Source of the DNA: Apostichopus japonicus | Lineage: Eukaryota > Echinodermata > Holothuroidea > Aspidochirotida > Stichopodidae | DNA length: 64,000 bases | NCBI RefSeq assembly: GCF_037975245.1 | Contig: NC_092572.1 | Location: 11,977,769-12,041,768 of the forward strand | Direction: 5' to 3' | Part shown: in pieces, positions 23,652 through 33,388 of the stretch | Layout: every line of letters starts with the position of its first letter | Numbering within the stretch: the stretch's first letter is position 1 | Notes under the pieces: generated by a model | Told to the model about the DNA's origin: nothing | The model's database searches: none | What the model saw: the letters and a program-made list of their open reading frames with translations, nothing else | Made by a program: the position numbers and the translations under genes

Positions 23652-23690
23652 GGCTCTTAAGAAGATCCTGCTAGGATCGAAACGTCAGGC
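23652..23690 (+). ncRNA. Hammerhead-ribozyme-like motif, degraded
   Basis: GGCT, CTTAAGA (G5 changed to T), hairpin GATCC-TGCTA-GGATC, GAAAC, GTC, AGGC. Stem I has one mismatch. It shares its upstream body with 5340-5600. Confidence 0.45.
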
Positions 23691-24447
23691 CAACTTACTT
23701 TTACAGGTTCAAGAGTGGAAAGAGAATGTTGGATATGGAAAGGAATACGTCAAGAATGTAATTTTTTAGTTCTAGACAAACAATTATTATTAAGAAAATA
23801 TAACTAACTGACATATTACTTGAACTATTATAGCTCAACATAAGAATTAAGATACAGACACTCAGTAATAACACATAGTGTGATATAAAGATAAATACTG
23901 CAATAATAGTACAGTTAACAAGTATGAATAATCCTGTACATAATAAGTACATGCTTGGTGCGGTAGTTCTATGATCTATTGATTGGGTTTATGTTCCCAA
24001 GGTTGGTTTTAATAACATTTGAATGTGTGAGTACCACTCCCTGTCAAAGGAAATGAATATAAGAACAAATAACTTCAGTAGAGCAACAATGCTACAGAAT
24101 CTCAATACACTGCACAGTGAAAGGGGAGACAAAAATTGAAAATAATTGTGTAAGTTTCATAAACCAAGTGTTTGTCAAGGCAGTATATAGTACTTCAGTA
24201 TTCTAAAGAATACTCTGGGATTGTGGTTATCGGAAATTTGACTCTGAACCCTGTGTGTTTACTGTTACAACAAGGAATGAAATACAAAGATATATTCTTT
24301 TCTTTTCATTTCTTTCTTCCTTAATGCAGAAACTTTGATACTAAAAGAAAGATCTGTTAGCAAACTGCTAAATAAGCAACAAAGGTAAATTACTGTCAGT
24401 CCATCCGTGTCTCTTATTTAAGTCTTAGTATGTATTTGTTTCAGTTA

Positions 24448-24486
24448 GCCTCTGAAGAAGATCCGGCCAGAATCGAAACATCAGGC
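24448..24486 (+). ncRNA. Hammerhead-ribozyme-like motif with intact CUGANGA core
   Basis: GCCT (24448-24451) pairs with AGGC (24483-24486) as stem I. The core box CTGAAGA fits CUGANGA exactly. The stem II hairpin has one mismatch (GATCC/GAATC). GAAAC is intact, and the cleavage triplet is ATC instead of GTC, which keeps the U and C. Penelope-like elements are known to carry such minimal hammerheads in their terminal repeats. The spacing has one extra A before stem II. Confidence 0.5.
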
Positions 24487-24906
24487 CCTTTAAGTTTTTT
24501 ACAAATTTTATATTACTCAACATTGAACATTGAACTGTATCATTCCACTTGGCAGGGTGCTTTTACATCTGCAGATTTGAAATTGAGCAATTTCATTATT
24601 CGAAGACTACCATGAAGATGCTCTCCTGAAGGGTGCTGCACATACTAGTAATGTTCTGTGCATGTATATGTATATTGTATTATGTGCATTATCAGGGTAA
24701 GAATGTACACTTATAGTTAGGTCTGTGATCCACTCTGACTCATGTGGGGGTGCTATAACACTAATTCCTATATGTACTGCATTATAAGATGAGGTCATGT
24801 ACCTTGATTAGAATTTAGTATGACCACATTCCATTTTGCCACTAGTGAGCTCTTTTAGATGAATGAAGAGACAGGGAATGAAGTTGGGGAGGGGGGGGGG
24901 GGGATG

Positions 24907-25278
24907 CAGTGGCGGAGCGTCCATACAGTACAGTCAGGGGGAGGATGCTCCCCTTGACGGACTCAAATGGACTGCTGGCGCCCTTTTCAGCTTTTTACCA
25001 CTTTTTACATATTCGCGATTATTGACTTTTTTCTCATCTACTGTACCTATTGACATTTGTCACATTTTGTTGGCGATGACACCTATTTATTCTTTGTTTA
25101 TCTGCAAATTAGCAAGGCCAGGAAAGGGTCATTTCCGGCAATCTAGGGAGTATCTGTACTCAAAAAATGTCTGTACGCTTCGCGCCAACCTGTGGTGGCG
25201 CTCCGCTTAGATAGTGTCGAAAGCGCCCCTACATACCATGCTCGCCACCCTTGACCATTACCCCTAGCTCCGCCACTG
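24907..25278. mobile_element. hAT-like non-autonomous element (CAGTGGCGGAGC family), copy 1
   Basis: Terminal repeats cagtggcggagc / gctccgccactg bound 372 bp. The flanking octamers gggggatg and ggggggtg differ at one base, consistent with an 8-bp duplication. The interior has tcgcgattattgac, tttgtcacattttgttggcg and ggtggcgctccgcttagata. It shares its interior with the inverted copy at 31903-32286. Confidence 0.82.
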
Positions 25279-26212
25279 GGGGGGTGGCTTGTGGCTGAAC
25301 AAAGTGAGGCTGAAGGGAATCCAAATCAAACAATATGCATCAGACATGGATGCTTGTAGCAAAGGGAGAAGTTACAATGCTTTCTTAAAATGGAAAATAT
25401 ATATAAAGTAACCCTGTTTTGAGTCACAGTGAATTTCTTGTGAATTTCTTGTGGATATTAAGCATGCTGTATTACCTGGCAAATGTTTGAAAGAACGCGT
25501 CCTGCATACAAACACACACCACACATATACTGTGTTGCATCAGGGGTTGCCATTTGATCTTTCTGAACATATTTTGTACTTTTTTCCTTCTTTAAACACT
25601 CAGTGATTGTTTCTAATACAAAAATATAACTTTCACATTTTGAGTGTTTTGCTAGTACCTGCAAAGTGTGGAATATCTTGCTTTTGATGGGTAATGATTT
25701 ATTCTTGAAAAAATAAATACAAAAGAAGATTAACACCTACAGTACAGTAGGAGTACACTCTGTATATTGTTGTAAGCTTCAAAATGTCTGAAGTGATTAT
25801 AAAAGTTCAAATGAAGGAACTTCTTCCAGAAATATGACAGACTCTTCTGGCAAAGTACCTGTACATTCCCTTATTCACAAATAGTGACATTATCAAACTA
25901 ACATATATGATTTTTACCGCTCATAACTAGCATGATTCAGCAACGACCTGTTTCCCACCTTTCGTTTAGCAACTATACACACGACTAATCATCAACCAAT
26001 CAGGGAGCATCTTTGAGGTATTTTCAAACACATCGACTGAGCTAAAGTAAATTGTATACAAGTCTCTCTGGAAATGGAATATATATAATTGATGTATACC
26101 TGGGATTCTTCTCGTAAGTGTAGAAGACAAGATCTTTTTGATTGTAAGTGTAGAAGACAAGGACTTTTGAAAAAAAAAATTCTTTGGAGATCTGTAAACG
26201 GATAGACCACAC
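25279..26212. other. No gene seen
   Basis: AT-rich DNA. A 19-base direct repeat (gtaagtgtagaagacaag) occurs at about 26114 and 26143, just left of a DNA transposon. Nothing else is supported. Confidence 0.4.
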
Positions 26213-26217
26213 GCATT

Positions 26218-27036
26218 CAGGGGCGTAGCCAGTACGTAGCAGTGTAGGCCCGGGCCTACACTTTTTTGGCCAAGTTATCTTTTTTTTAAAAACACCCATA
26301 ATTCAAATCCATAAGCTTGCTGGACGAGTTTAAGAGTATAGACAGGAAAAACTATTGAAATGAACGTAGCTAGAATATGGCTAAATTGGGTGACCTATTC
26401 TTCTGTCATCTAGGCTGTCATTTCTATCGCGTGCCGTTTCATTCAACACTCTACCCGCCGAAAAACACTAGGATCTGATCTTGTCAGTTTTTTAACATCT
26501 AGTTAAGAACCCATTTACGCAGATAATATTTCAGTTGAGAAACATTCCACAGTCAAATAAGCCTATCGTTGATTAACAGACTTTATAGAGCTGCAGCACT
26601 TTGTTGCCTGTTGTTGTCACGATCGGCGTTCCAAGTTCCAAAACAGCCTTTTTGATAAACATTTACTAGCTACAGTTGTATCAAAGACAATTACTGGCAA
26701 TAGTTGTATCAAAGATATTTCTGGCCTATCTTTGTATAAGTATCAGAAGTCGACTACTCTGTACATGTACCTTGTTAATTTTAAATACATTATGTAGTAT
26801 TGAATCATGTACTATTTTAACTTGTTTCTTTTTTGGGTTTAAAAGTGATATTGAATGAGGTGTCTCAAGTTAGCAAGAGGCCAGGGAACCAGAATGAACA
26901 CTCGGGAAGGGCCGTTCCCGGCCATCTGGGGGATTTGTAAACCCAACAATTGTCTTGTTCGCTCCGTGCCAACCGATGGTGGCGCTACGCTCAGATAGTC
27001 GTGCCTACAACTTTGAAAAACCTGGCAACGCCCCTG
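26218..27036. mobile_element. Terminal-inverted-repeat DNA transposon, 5-bp target duplication
   Basis: The termini caggggcgtagccag and ctggcaacgcccctg match at 14 of 15 positions. The flanks carry the direct repeat gcatt (26213-26217 and 27037-27041). The right half holds a diverged copy of the family interior (ggtggcgctacgctcagata, ccgttcccggccatctgggg). There is no transposase frame. A CAGGGGCG terminus with a 5-bp duplication fits the hAT5-type branch as I recall it. A perfect 20-bp palindrome lies at 26242-26261. Confidence 0.78.
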
Positions 27037-27041
27037 GCATT

Positions 27042-27601
27042 ACGAGGCAGAGCGATATCGAATACACTGTAAGGACCGATATATGACATCACCCTCTACA
27101 GAATTGCAGAATATCCTCATTTTTATTGCCATTACGGGACTATGAATTTATAACTTAGGTTACGACTTTCAACTTTTCTCAGGAATTAATTGATCAAATA
27201 GTGGCTGTTGATTGATCGTTTAATGAAGGAGAGATATTTTGTACGATATTTGGTAACTTGTCAGAAATACATTGTGTGGTAGGCTTTATTACCATTGTCA
27301 TATTGCCTTCGCGTCACACAGTATTTATAGTTAAATGTCTAAATATAACTCAAAATAATAATTGTATCTCAAAAGTAAACTGTTTCAATGCACAACAGGT
27401 CACTAAATAATAGGTACCTTAGCCTTACTTTGCCTAGGTTTATGTATCCTAGGCAATAATGAAGAGCCAACCAAGAGCCAGCCATTAGGCTAACTTAAAA
27501 GTTATTCAATTTAGCTACTGTAGTAGGTACCTGCTGTTTATAGGGGCAATGTTAGGACATACAGTAGGGCCTATAGTGGCTACTGAAATTGAATGGCTCA
27601 C
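27042..27601. other. No gene seen; upstream intronic sequence of exon 27602-27671
   Basis: Ordinary AT-rich DNA. If the exon at 27602-27671 is real this is the start of its intron. Confidence 0.35.
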
Positions 27602-27671
27602 CTTTTGCAGCAGCTTCAAATGTCACCTTTGTTGACACATGATTCTGGGATGACTGTCCACTCTTTTCCAT
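27602..27671 (-). CDS. Candidate first coding exon, possibly an alternative AMPD start
   Basis: ATG at 27671 opens a 23-codon frame (MEKSGQSSQNHVSTKVTFEA...) that ends with one extra G at a strong donor, AAAAG|GTGAGC (27602/27601). The leftover phase (one base) is the same as that of the exon at 18236-18299, so it could splice in frame to 8299-8527 as an alternative AMP deaminase N-terminus. It could equally be the first exon of another minus-strand gene. The upstream 27.7-28.2 kb has no clear promoter motif. Confidence 0.4.
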
Positions 27672-28249
27672 GTTGTTATGCTGTCCAGTATTGTCTTGAG
27701 GTATGCACTAGGCGAGTTATGGCAATAACAATATAGCTCAAATCAAAGACGTTTGCTACAGTATATTACTCCAAATGAGGGCTATTTGCTTTGTTTGTTA
27801 GTTATGATTTACTATATATGGTGATAATGGTAACACTAGGCTTTAGTTTTACAGTTTTAGCCTAGTATAGATAGTGATTGATACTGATTCTAGGCCTATA
27901 CCGTTTAGGCTACACTGATTTTGACCCTGGACGGTACTGTAGTGTAGGCAGTATAATGCAGACAAAGCAAACAATATAGTTTCAACAACGTAAGGCCTAA
28001 CTAAAGATCTCAGAAGTTCCTTTTGTTTGGGCGTACATCTAGGTTCGATTGGAAGCTTTGTTTCAATAATGTAATCTTAAGTGATTTCTGATGACTGGTA
28101 CTAAGTCTGCAATGTCTTCTGTACCTTGAAACGCTGGGAATAGCTTATCATTGTGCAATCAATTGACCTGTTTCGGTAAATATTGCGTAAGCGGCCAATC
28201 AGCTGGTTGAAGAGATGGCGCTCTCATAGTTCGTCCCATGGAAGAATTA
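27672..28249. other. Possible promoter side of exon 27602-27671; no motif supported
   Basis: AT-rich sequence with few CpG and no recognisable gene. It ends at the 3' tail of the minus-strand LINE, where attattactagtagtagtag begins at about 28245. Confidence 0.35.
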
Positions 28250-28540
28250 TTACTAGTAGTAGTAGTAAGTTGAGTCTCGTCTATCCGACATGCTCAGTGA
28301 TTAACCTCCGCCACGTATCACGATCTTGCGCAAGGTTTATTGCTTCTTCGAAATTGTTAATATTAATGTCCTTGAATTGCGACTTTATTTTTCCAAGCAA
28401 TGTAGTCACGGGCCTTCCAACTGATTTAGCAGTATGTCTCAGTGCTTCTCTTAAAGCAACCTTTGCTGGAGCGTCCTCTTGAAGTCTTGCTATATGACCG
28501 AAAAATCTCAATCTTCTATGTGCGACTATCGATGACCAAG

Positions 28541-28770
28541 GTATGTATGTATATGTGATCTTCCCGCAAGCAGGAACTCGCGAAAGAAGCCATGGAGGCT
28601 TGTAGACTCGCAAGCTGACCGAAGCCAATCTCTCGGCACACATTCATTTAACGTCCATGTCGGGAAGTTGTTATTGAACAACACCCTTGCCAGACGACAC
28701 ACATTGCTGTTGGCGGGGAATCGAACCGGAGATCTCATGACTGGGAAACGCCGGCGTTAACCACTAGGCT
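28541..28770 (-). mobile_element. tRNA-derived SINE, copy 2, inserted in a LINE
   Basis: Nearly identical to 11897-12150: the same tatgtatatgtgatcttccc tail side, the same body and the same tRNA-like head with ggttcgattcc. It separates NQTP from WSSIV of the surrounding LINE reverse transcriptase, so it inserted after that LINE. Confidence 0.85.
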
Positions 28771-28774
28771 GTGG

Positions 28775-28880
28775 TGGTTAGTTTGGTGTTTGGTTTATGT
28801 GTTGTTGGTGTTTTGGTGTTTTTTGGTGTTTTTGGTGTTTGTGTTGTTGGTGTTGTTGGTGTTTTGGTGTTTGGTTAGTT
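28775..28880. repeat. GTT/GGTGTT-rich minisatellite
   Basis: Variants of ttggtgtttggtg, gttgttggtg and ttttggtg in direct succession. On the minus strand this is a CACCAAA/CAACAC-rich run beside the SINE head, and it would encode repeated Gln, His and Lys. It interrupts the LINE. Confidence 0.8.
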
Positions 28881-30008
28881 TCGTTGTAGAGGCTAGAGCT
28901 CATCATTTGATAACCAATTATTATTGGTCCATCTAATGTTGAGAATATTTCGAAGTAGTCTCCTTTGAAAAGTGTCAATTTTGCGATCAAGATCCTTCGT
29001 TGTGCCCAACAGTTCGCAATTGTACAAAAAACTGCTCTTTAATAAAGTCTCAAAAATCCTAAGCTTAATGTTCCGGCTTATGTTTTTGCTTTTAAAAATG
29101 CTTGACAGTGTGTTGAAAGCACCGTTGGTTATACCAATTCTTCTGTTAATGTCTTCTTCGGATCCCAGCAAGCTTCCAACATATTTACATTTCTTCCAAC
29201 TGTCATTTCCTTTTCTTGTGATTGTAAATTTCTCAGTTTTTGTGCAATTGATTTTCAGATTTCTTACTGCCAGTTTGTCAGAGACTCGTTTTTCGATGTC
29301 TTGCAGTATATGCTGACCAGTTGATGCCCAAGAGATATCATCAGCGTATTGTTGGTCTACTGTGAAAAAAGAATTAGTGGTGGTAGTGCTGTAATCATGA
29401 TCAACTAACTGCGATGGCAGGATAACTGCATCTGATTTCAAAGAGTTGGCTAGATAAGTTATAAAAAATAGTGCACTTGCACTATCTCCTTGTGGTGAAC
29501 CAATGTTAGTGTTAAAAGGAAGTCTTAGTTTGCCCTCAAATTTGACGGTGTAGGAGACGTTATCGATTAGTAGTGATATCAGGTGAAGTTCATCGTTGTC
29601 AAGAACCTGTTCTAGGTCAGTTAGCAAGGATCCTCTTTGAATTGTGTCGAACGCCTTGCTCATATCTAGCATCAATAGATTTATAGTGTAACCTATGGAT
29701 GTTATAGCTTTTTCTGCTAGCACTTTAAAAGACAAGACAAGTTCAGCTGTGCAAAGTCCTGAAGTGTAGGCAGTTTGGGTAATGGGGAGGACATGCTCAT
29801 CAATTGACGGACGAATCCTCCTGGCCACACAAACCGCAAGAATTTTCCTCAGTATAATAGAGTAACCGTGACAGGATGTGTTCACTAAAATGAGCAAAAA
29901 ACAAGCAAATTTCCGAAGAAAGATGATGCTGACAACACACCACTGATGTCTTCCGATACAAGTTAACATCATCGAGTTAAATGAATCTGAAGGAACTATC
30001 ACACAGTA

Positions 30009-30185
30009 ATCTGAATTTTGTCAACTTGTCGAGATGGTAGTAAGTGTGCAACTCGTCAATTTGCAGAAAATTGCTGCATTGACGAGATCCGTTATCTCGT
30101 CAAAACGTCAATTATCTGAATTTTGTCACGTTACCATCTCGTCAACTCGTCAATTTGCAGATAATTGTCGTTTTGTCAAGTTGGT
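30009..30185 (+). repeat. Duplicated leader of the LINE, offset about 106 bp
   Basis: tctgaattttgtca occurs at about 30009 and 30115. ctcgtcaatttgcaga(a/t)aatt occurs in both halves. The gtcaa core recurs throughout. It lies directly upstream of ORF1 and may be part of a repeated 5' promoter region. Confidence 0.6.
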
Positions 30186-30199
30186 AACGCGTCAATGCA

Positions 30200-30507
30200 A
30201 TGTCCCTTCTACGACACGTAACGAGGGTAACAATGGTAAACAACGAACGTCACAAATCCCCACGGGCTGCAGAAAGTAAGGCAACTGGAGAAACTAAACC
30301 GGCCAAAGATAAAGCTGCACGAGGTAACAACAAAACCACGAATAATCTCGATCGCAACAACAAAGCCACTGAAATTCCCCAACAGATTAAGCGAACATTG
30401 TCCCTTGGTGAGGGGGAGTTCAGAACTGTTCGACTGAAGAAAAAGACGTTCCATCCAAATCTCAGCAAAGCGAGGAATTCCAACCCTAGGATCACCGAGC
30501 CGCAATA
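30200..30507 (+). CDS. LINE ORF1-like basic protein
   Basis: ATG at 30200 opens a frame of 102 codons ending with TAA at 30505-30507. The protein is strongly basic and polar (many Lys, Arg, Asn and Thr; AAESKATGETKPAKDKAARG near residues 23-42) with no recognised fold. Its position upstream of an endonuclease/reverse transcriptase frame fits a short LINE ORF1 or its remnant, which would bind the element RNA. Its stop overlaps the ORF2 start in a TAATG arrangement. A second in-frame ATG lies at 30233. No zinc knuckle or RRM is visible. Confidence 0.5.
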
Positions 30508-31214
30508 ATGATTGAATTGACAATATATTTATTACTGATGGCGACGCTATCAGCGACTGGCCCGGCTGATGACATTAATCCTGCAGACAATATCACCTGC
30601 AGGTATTATGACATTAACTCTTTCAGTGGCGTAGGAAGGTACTTTGAGTGGGGAGGGGCTGAAGACTGATGGCCGGCCTGGGGAGGGGTCTAAGGGGAGG
30701 GAATGATACTTCCGACCCCATATTTTTCACTGGGGGGGGGGGGGGCTGGCGCCCCCAGCCCCCCGGTTCCTACGCCCTTGAACTCTTTTAATGATGTAGA
30801 ATCACATTCCAGTTTTTCCATTTTTCACCATAATAGCCGAAGTTTAAACCAAAATTTCGACGAAATCAATACTTTTATTTCTTTACTAAAAGAAAAATTT
30901 TCAATAATCGGTTTTACGGAAACATGGTTTACCAATATTATTTCACCCCTGATATCCATAGATAATTACACTCTCATTGAAAAACATCGTGAAAACCAAA
31001 GGGGTGGCGGCGTGTGCCTATTTATTAATAACGATCTTAACTTTAAAAATAGACCCGATCTTTCTATTTTTAATGATTATATTGAATCTCTATTTGCTGA
31101 CGTCATATTACCCCACATGAACGAAAAGTGTACTGTAGGTATTATATATAGACCACCAAGTGGTTCTCATGAAATGTTTGATTTTTATCTTCAAAATATT
31201 CTTAGCACTATATC
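30506..31214 (+). pseudogene. LINE ORF2, N-terminal half (apurinic-type endonuclease)
   Basis: ATG in the TAATG overlap starts MIELTIYLLLMATLSATGPA, then CRYYDIN. A 157-bp hAT insertion intervenes and the frame resumes SFNDVESHSS. It continues FSIFHHNSRSLNQNFDEI, IIGFTETWF, RGGGVCLFINNDL and IIYRPPSGSHE. These correspond to the N, E and later motifs of the APE-like endonuclease (xxxNxRSL, TETWL, YRPP). The frame is cut at codon level by the insertion that begins at 31215. Confidence 0.82.
30624..30780. mobile_element. Short hAT-like element with perfect 8-bp target duplication
   Basis: The termini cagtggcgtaggaa and ttcctacgcccttg are imperfect inverted repeats. The flanks aactcttt (30616-30623 and 30781-30788) are identical. 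The interior is mostly G-rich. It inserted into the LINE coding region between the codons for YYDIN and SFND. Confidence 0.85.
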
Positions 31215-33388
31215 CAGGCGCGTATCCAGGATTTTCAAACCCGGGGGGCGCGAATTACTATCTAAGCGGAGCGCCACCATCGGTTGGCGCGCAGCGTACA
31301 AGAAAATTTCTTGTTTTGAAACCCCCCCAGATCACCGGAAACGGCACTTCTCGGGCTTGAAATGACCAACCAGATGTACACTTTTTGCCTGAGAACCAGG
31401 TATTTCCTAATAGTTTTTTTTTCCATCCATAACCTTGTTGAAGTTTGTCAACCCGGCACACATCATGTTCGACCTGATGGCATCTCCTGTGGGTCTTTGC
31501 TTTTGTAGGTGATTCTACGTCGCGGCCCACAATACCCGTCAGCCCCACTTTTCAAGGTTTTAAGCCCCATATTTGTTCAGAATTTGAAAATTCACATTTC
31601 TCGTGAATAAACTCACTTGAAAACATACCCATAATGTTGTACAAAATTTCATCTATGGACAACCAATATAGAAAAACTTCCATGAACCCCTAACAGACCA
31701 GTCAAAATTGCACGAGTAGAGGGAAGTGTGATGCAGAATGTTGGTCAGAAATTGTCTAAAATTCCGACACAGTTAATTTATTGGTGTAGAAACATTAAAA
31801 CTTCTTATAACGGCTATTATAAAACTTGGTTGAAGGAAATGAAAAAATACTCGATATTTCCGAAAGCGAACACTACACACATAGGCGTAGGAGGCGCGGC
31901 GGCAGTGGCGGAGCTAGGGGTATTGGTCAGGAGTGGCGAGAATGGTCTGTAGGAGCGCTTTCGACACTATCTAAGCGGAGCGCCACCACTGGTTGGCGCG
32001 TAGCGTACAGAAAATTTTTGAATAAAGATACTCCCTTGATCGCCGGAAATGACCCTTTCCGGGCCTGGCTAATTTGCAGATAAACGAAGAATAAGGTGTC
32101 ATCGCCAAATTACACCAACAAAATGTGACAAATGTCAATAAGTAGATGAGAGCGCAATAAAAAAAGTTAATAATCGCGAATAAGTAAAAAGTGGTAAAGA
32201 GCTGAAAAAGGCGCCAGCAGTCCATTTGAGTCCGTCAGGGGGGGGGGGGGCATCCACCCCCCGACCGTATGGACGCTCCGCCACTGCGCGGCAGGGGTGC
32301 AGCCCCTAATTCGCCATTACTAATGTAAAAGAGAGTTTTGACATAATTGGACCTCCATGCTTTTTATACATCTACATGAGACATGTCGTTGTTTACATTA
32401 GCATCCCGCGAAATAATCCGCAATTTGAACGGACCGTACGGTACATGATGGCATGCGATGTAATAACCGATGCTTGCTTATATGATATTGACATGAACGC
32501 GTTGAACGCGCGAAAATTTTTGGTTATTTTTTCAGGCAAGTCGGACAGTTTTGAGGCTTTTCATCCTGGAACGCCATTTTCATGCTCACTAATATGATGT
32601 GATATCTGCTGTTTGCGTTACAAATTCGAACAGGCGCGTAGCGAGGAATTTGCCAAGGGAGGGGCGAAGCCTGTAGGCAAATTATCTAAGCGTAGCGCCA
32701 CCATAGGTTGGTTCGTACAAGCGAAGCGTACAAGAAAATTTTGGCCGAAAATGCCTCCCAGATCGCTGGAAATGGCACTACCCAGGACCATTTGGTAGCG
32801 CGAAGCGTACAAACAAATTTTGGCCGAAAATGACTCCCAGATCGCTGGAAATGACACTTCCCAGGCCTTGTAAGTTGCCTCTAAGCACTTTCTATTTTGA
32901 AATTACTTAGCGATATCATTTAAAAAAATGCTGAATGGGGGGGGGGGCGGGCGGTCGCCCCCATCCCAAAATGCGTCATGTTCCCCGACGACACGGTCGA
33001 GTTCGAGACCAGCCACAGTTGGTTTCATAGCACAATTCTACACACGCGTTATGATAGAGCATATATAGTACATATATAGATCATTAGTGAGAGAGGAAAA
33101 TGGAAACGTCAAAAAATGGAGTTGTCGGTGTAAGGGGTAGGGTGAGTCACACTTTTACGAAATCATGTAATGCACTGTTCCTCTTTCTCTCCCCGGTGTC
33201 TTCGCGTTTTTCTTTTACTCCCTCCTTTTCTCCTTTTTCTCTTTTTCTTCTTTTTCTTTGCCCTTCCTTCCTCTCCTCCTCCTCTTTTTTCCCCTCTTTT
33301 TTCCTTTTTTCTTCTCTTTTTTTTCTCTCCTCTTTTTCTTACCCGGGGGGCGCGCGCCCCCAACGCCCCCCCCCTGGATACGCACCTG
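31215..33388. mobile_element. Terminal-inverted-repeat DNA transposon in LINE ORF2, 5-bp duplication
   Basis: The left terminus caggcgcgtatccagg and the right terminus cctggatacgcacctg match at 15 of 16 positions. The flanks are atatc (31210-31214 and 33389-33393). Removing it joins the two halves of the LINE endonuclease. The interior has several copies of the family block (ctaagcggagcgccaccat, ggttggcgcg, gcgtacaagaaaattt at 31262, about 31973, 32687 and 32790), another hAT-like element at 31903-32286, a TIR-like start at 32632 and long C/T-rich tracts near 33180-33340. It contains no transposase frame. Confidence 0.82.
31903..32286. mobile_element. hAT-like non-autonomous element (CAGTGGCGGAGC family), copy 2, nested
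   Basis: It is bounded by cagtggcggagc and gctccgccactg (near) with flanks cgcggcgg / cgcggcag (7 of 8). It is inverted relative to the copy at 24907-25278 and shares its interior, including aatttgcagataaacgaaga and caaaatgtgacaaatgtcaa. It lies within the 31215-33388 element, so it is the youngest layer here. Confidence 0.82.

Larger units (their letters stand above)
23420..23705. mobile_element. Inverted pair of hammerhead-bearing repeat ends (Penelope-like)
   Basis: The left edge carries a minus-strand copy of the motif (23429-23467) and the right edge a plus-strand copy (23652-23690). Between them lies the pyrimidine-rich body shared with 5340-5600. The gtgcgtgtttttgtac stretch next to the right motif is also present, inverted, next to the left motif. 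The arrangement suggests a foldback or an insertion of one copy beside another. Confidence 0.6.
28250..29870 (-). pseudogene. 5'-truncated non-LTR retrotransposon reverse transcriptase, split by insertions
   Basis: The minus-strand frame begins in the fingers region (ILRKILAVCVARRI). It continues through motif A (LLMLDMSKAFDTI), motif B (GSPQGDSASALFFITYL), motif C (QQYADDISW) and the downstream KCKYVGSLLG and LRNILNIRW blocks. After NDEL a one-base shift gives LYNETNQTP, then a minisatellite and a SINE intervene. The C-terminus resumes at 28541 with WSSIVAHRRLRFFGHIARL and ends in DRDTWRRLITEHVG. The (TAC)n-type tail is at about 28250-28270. The endonuclease domain is missing, so this is a dead 5'-truncated copy. 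The clade is uncertain. Confidence 0.88.
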
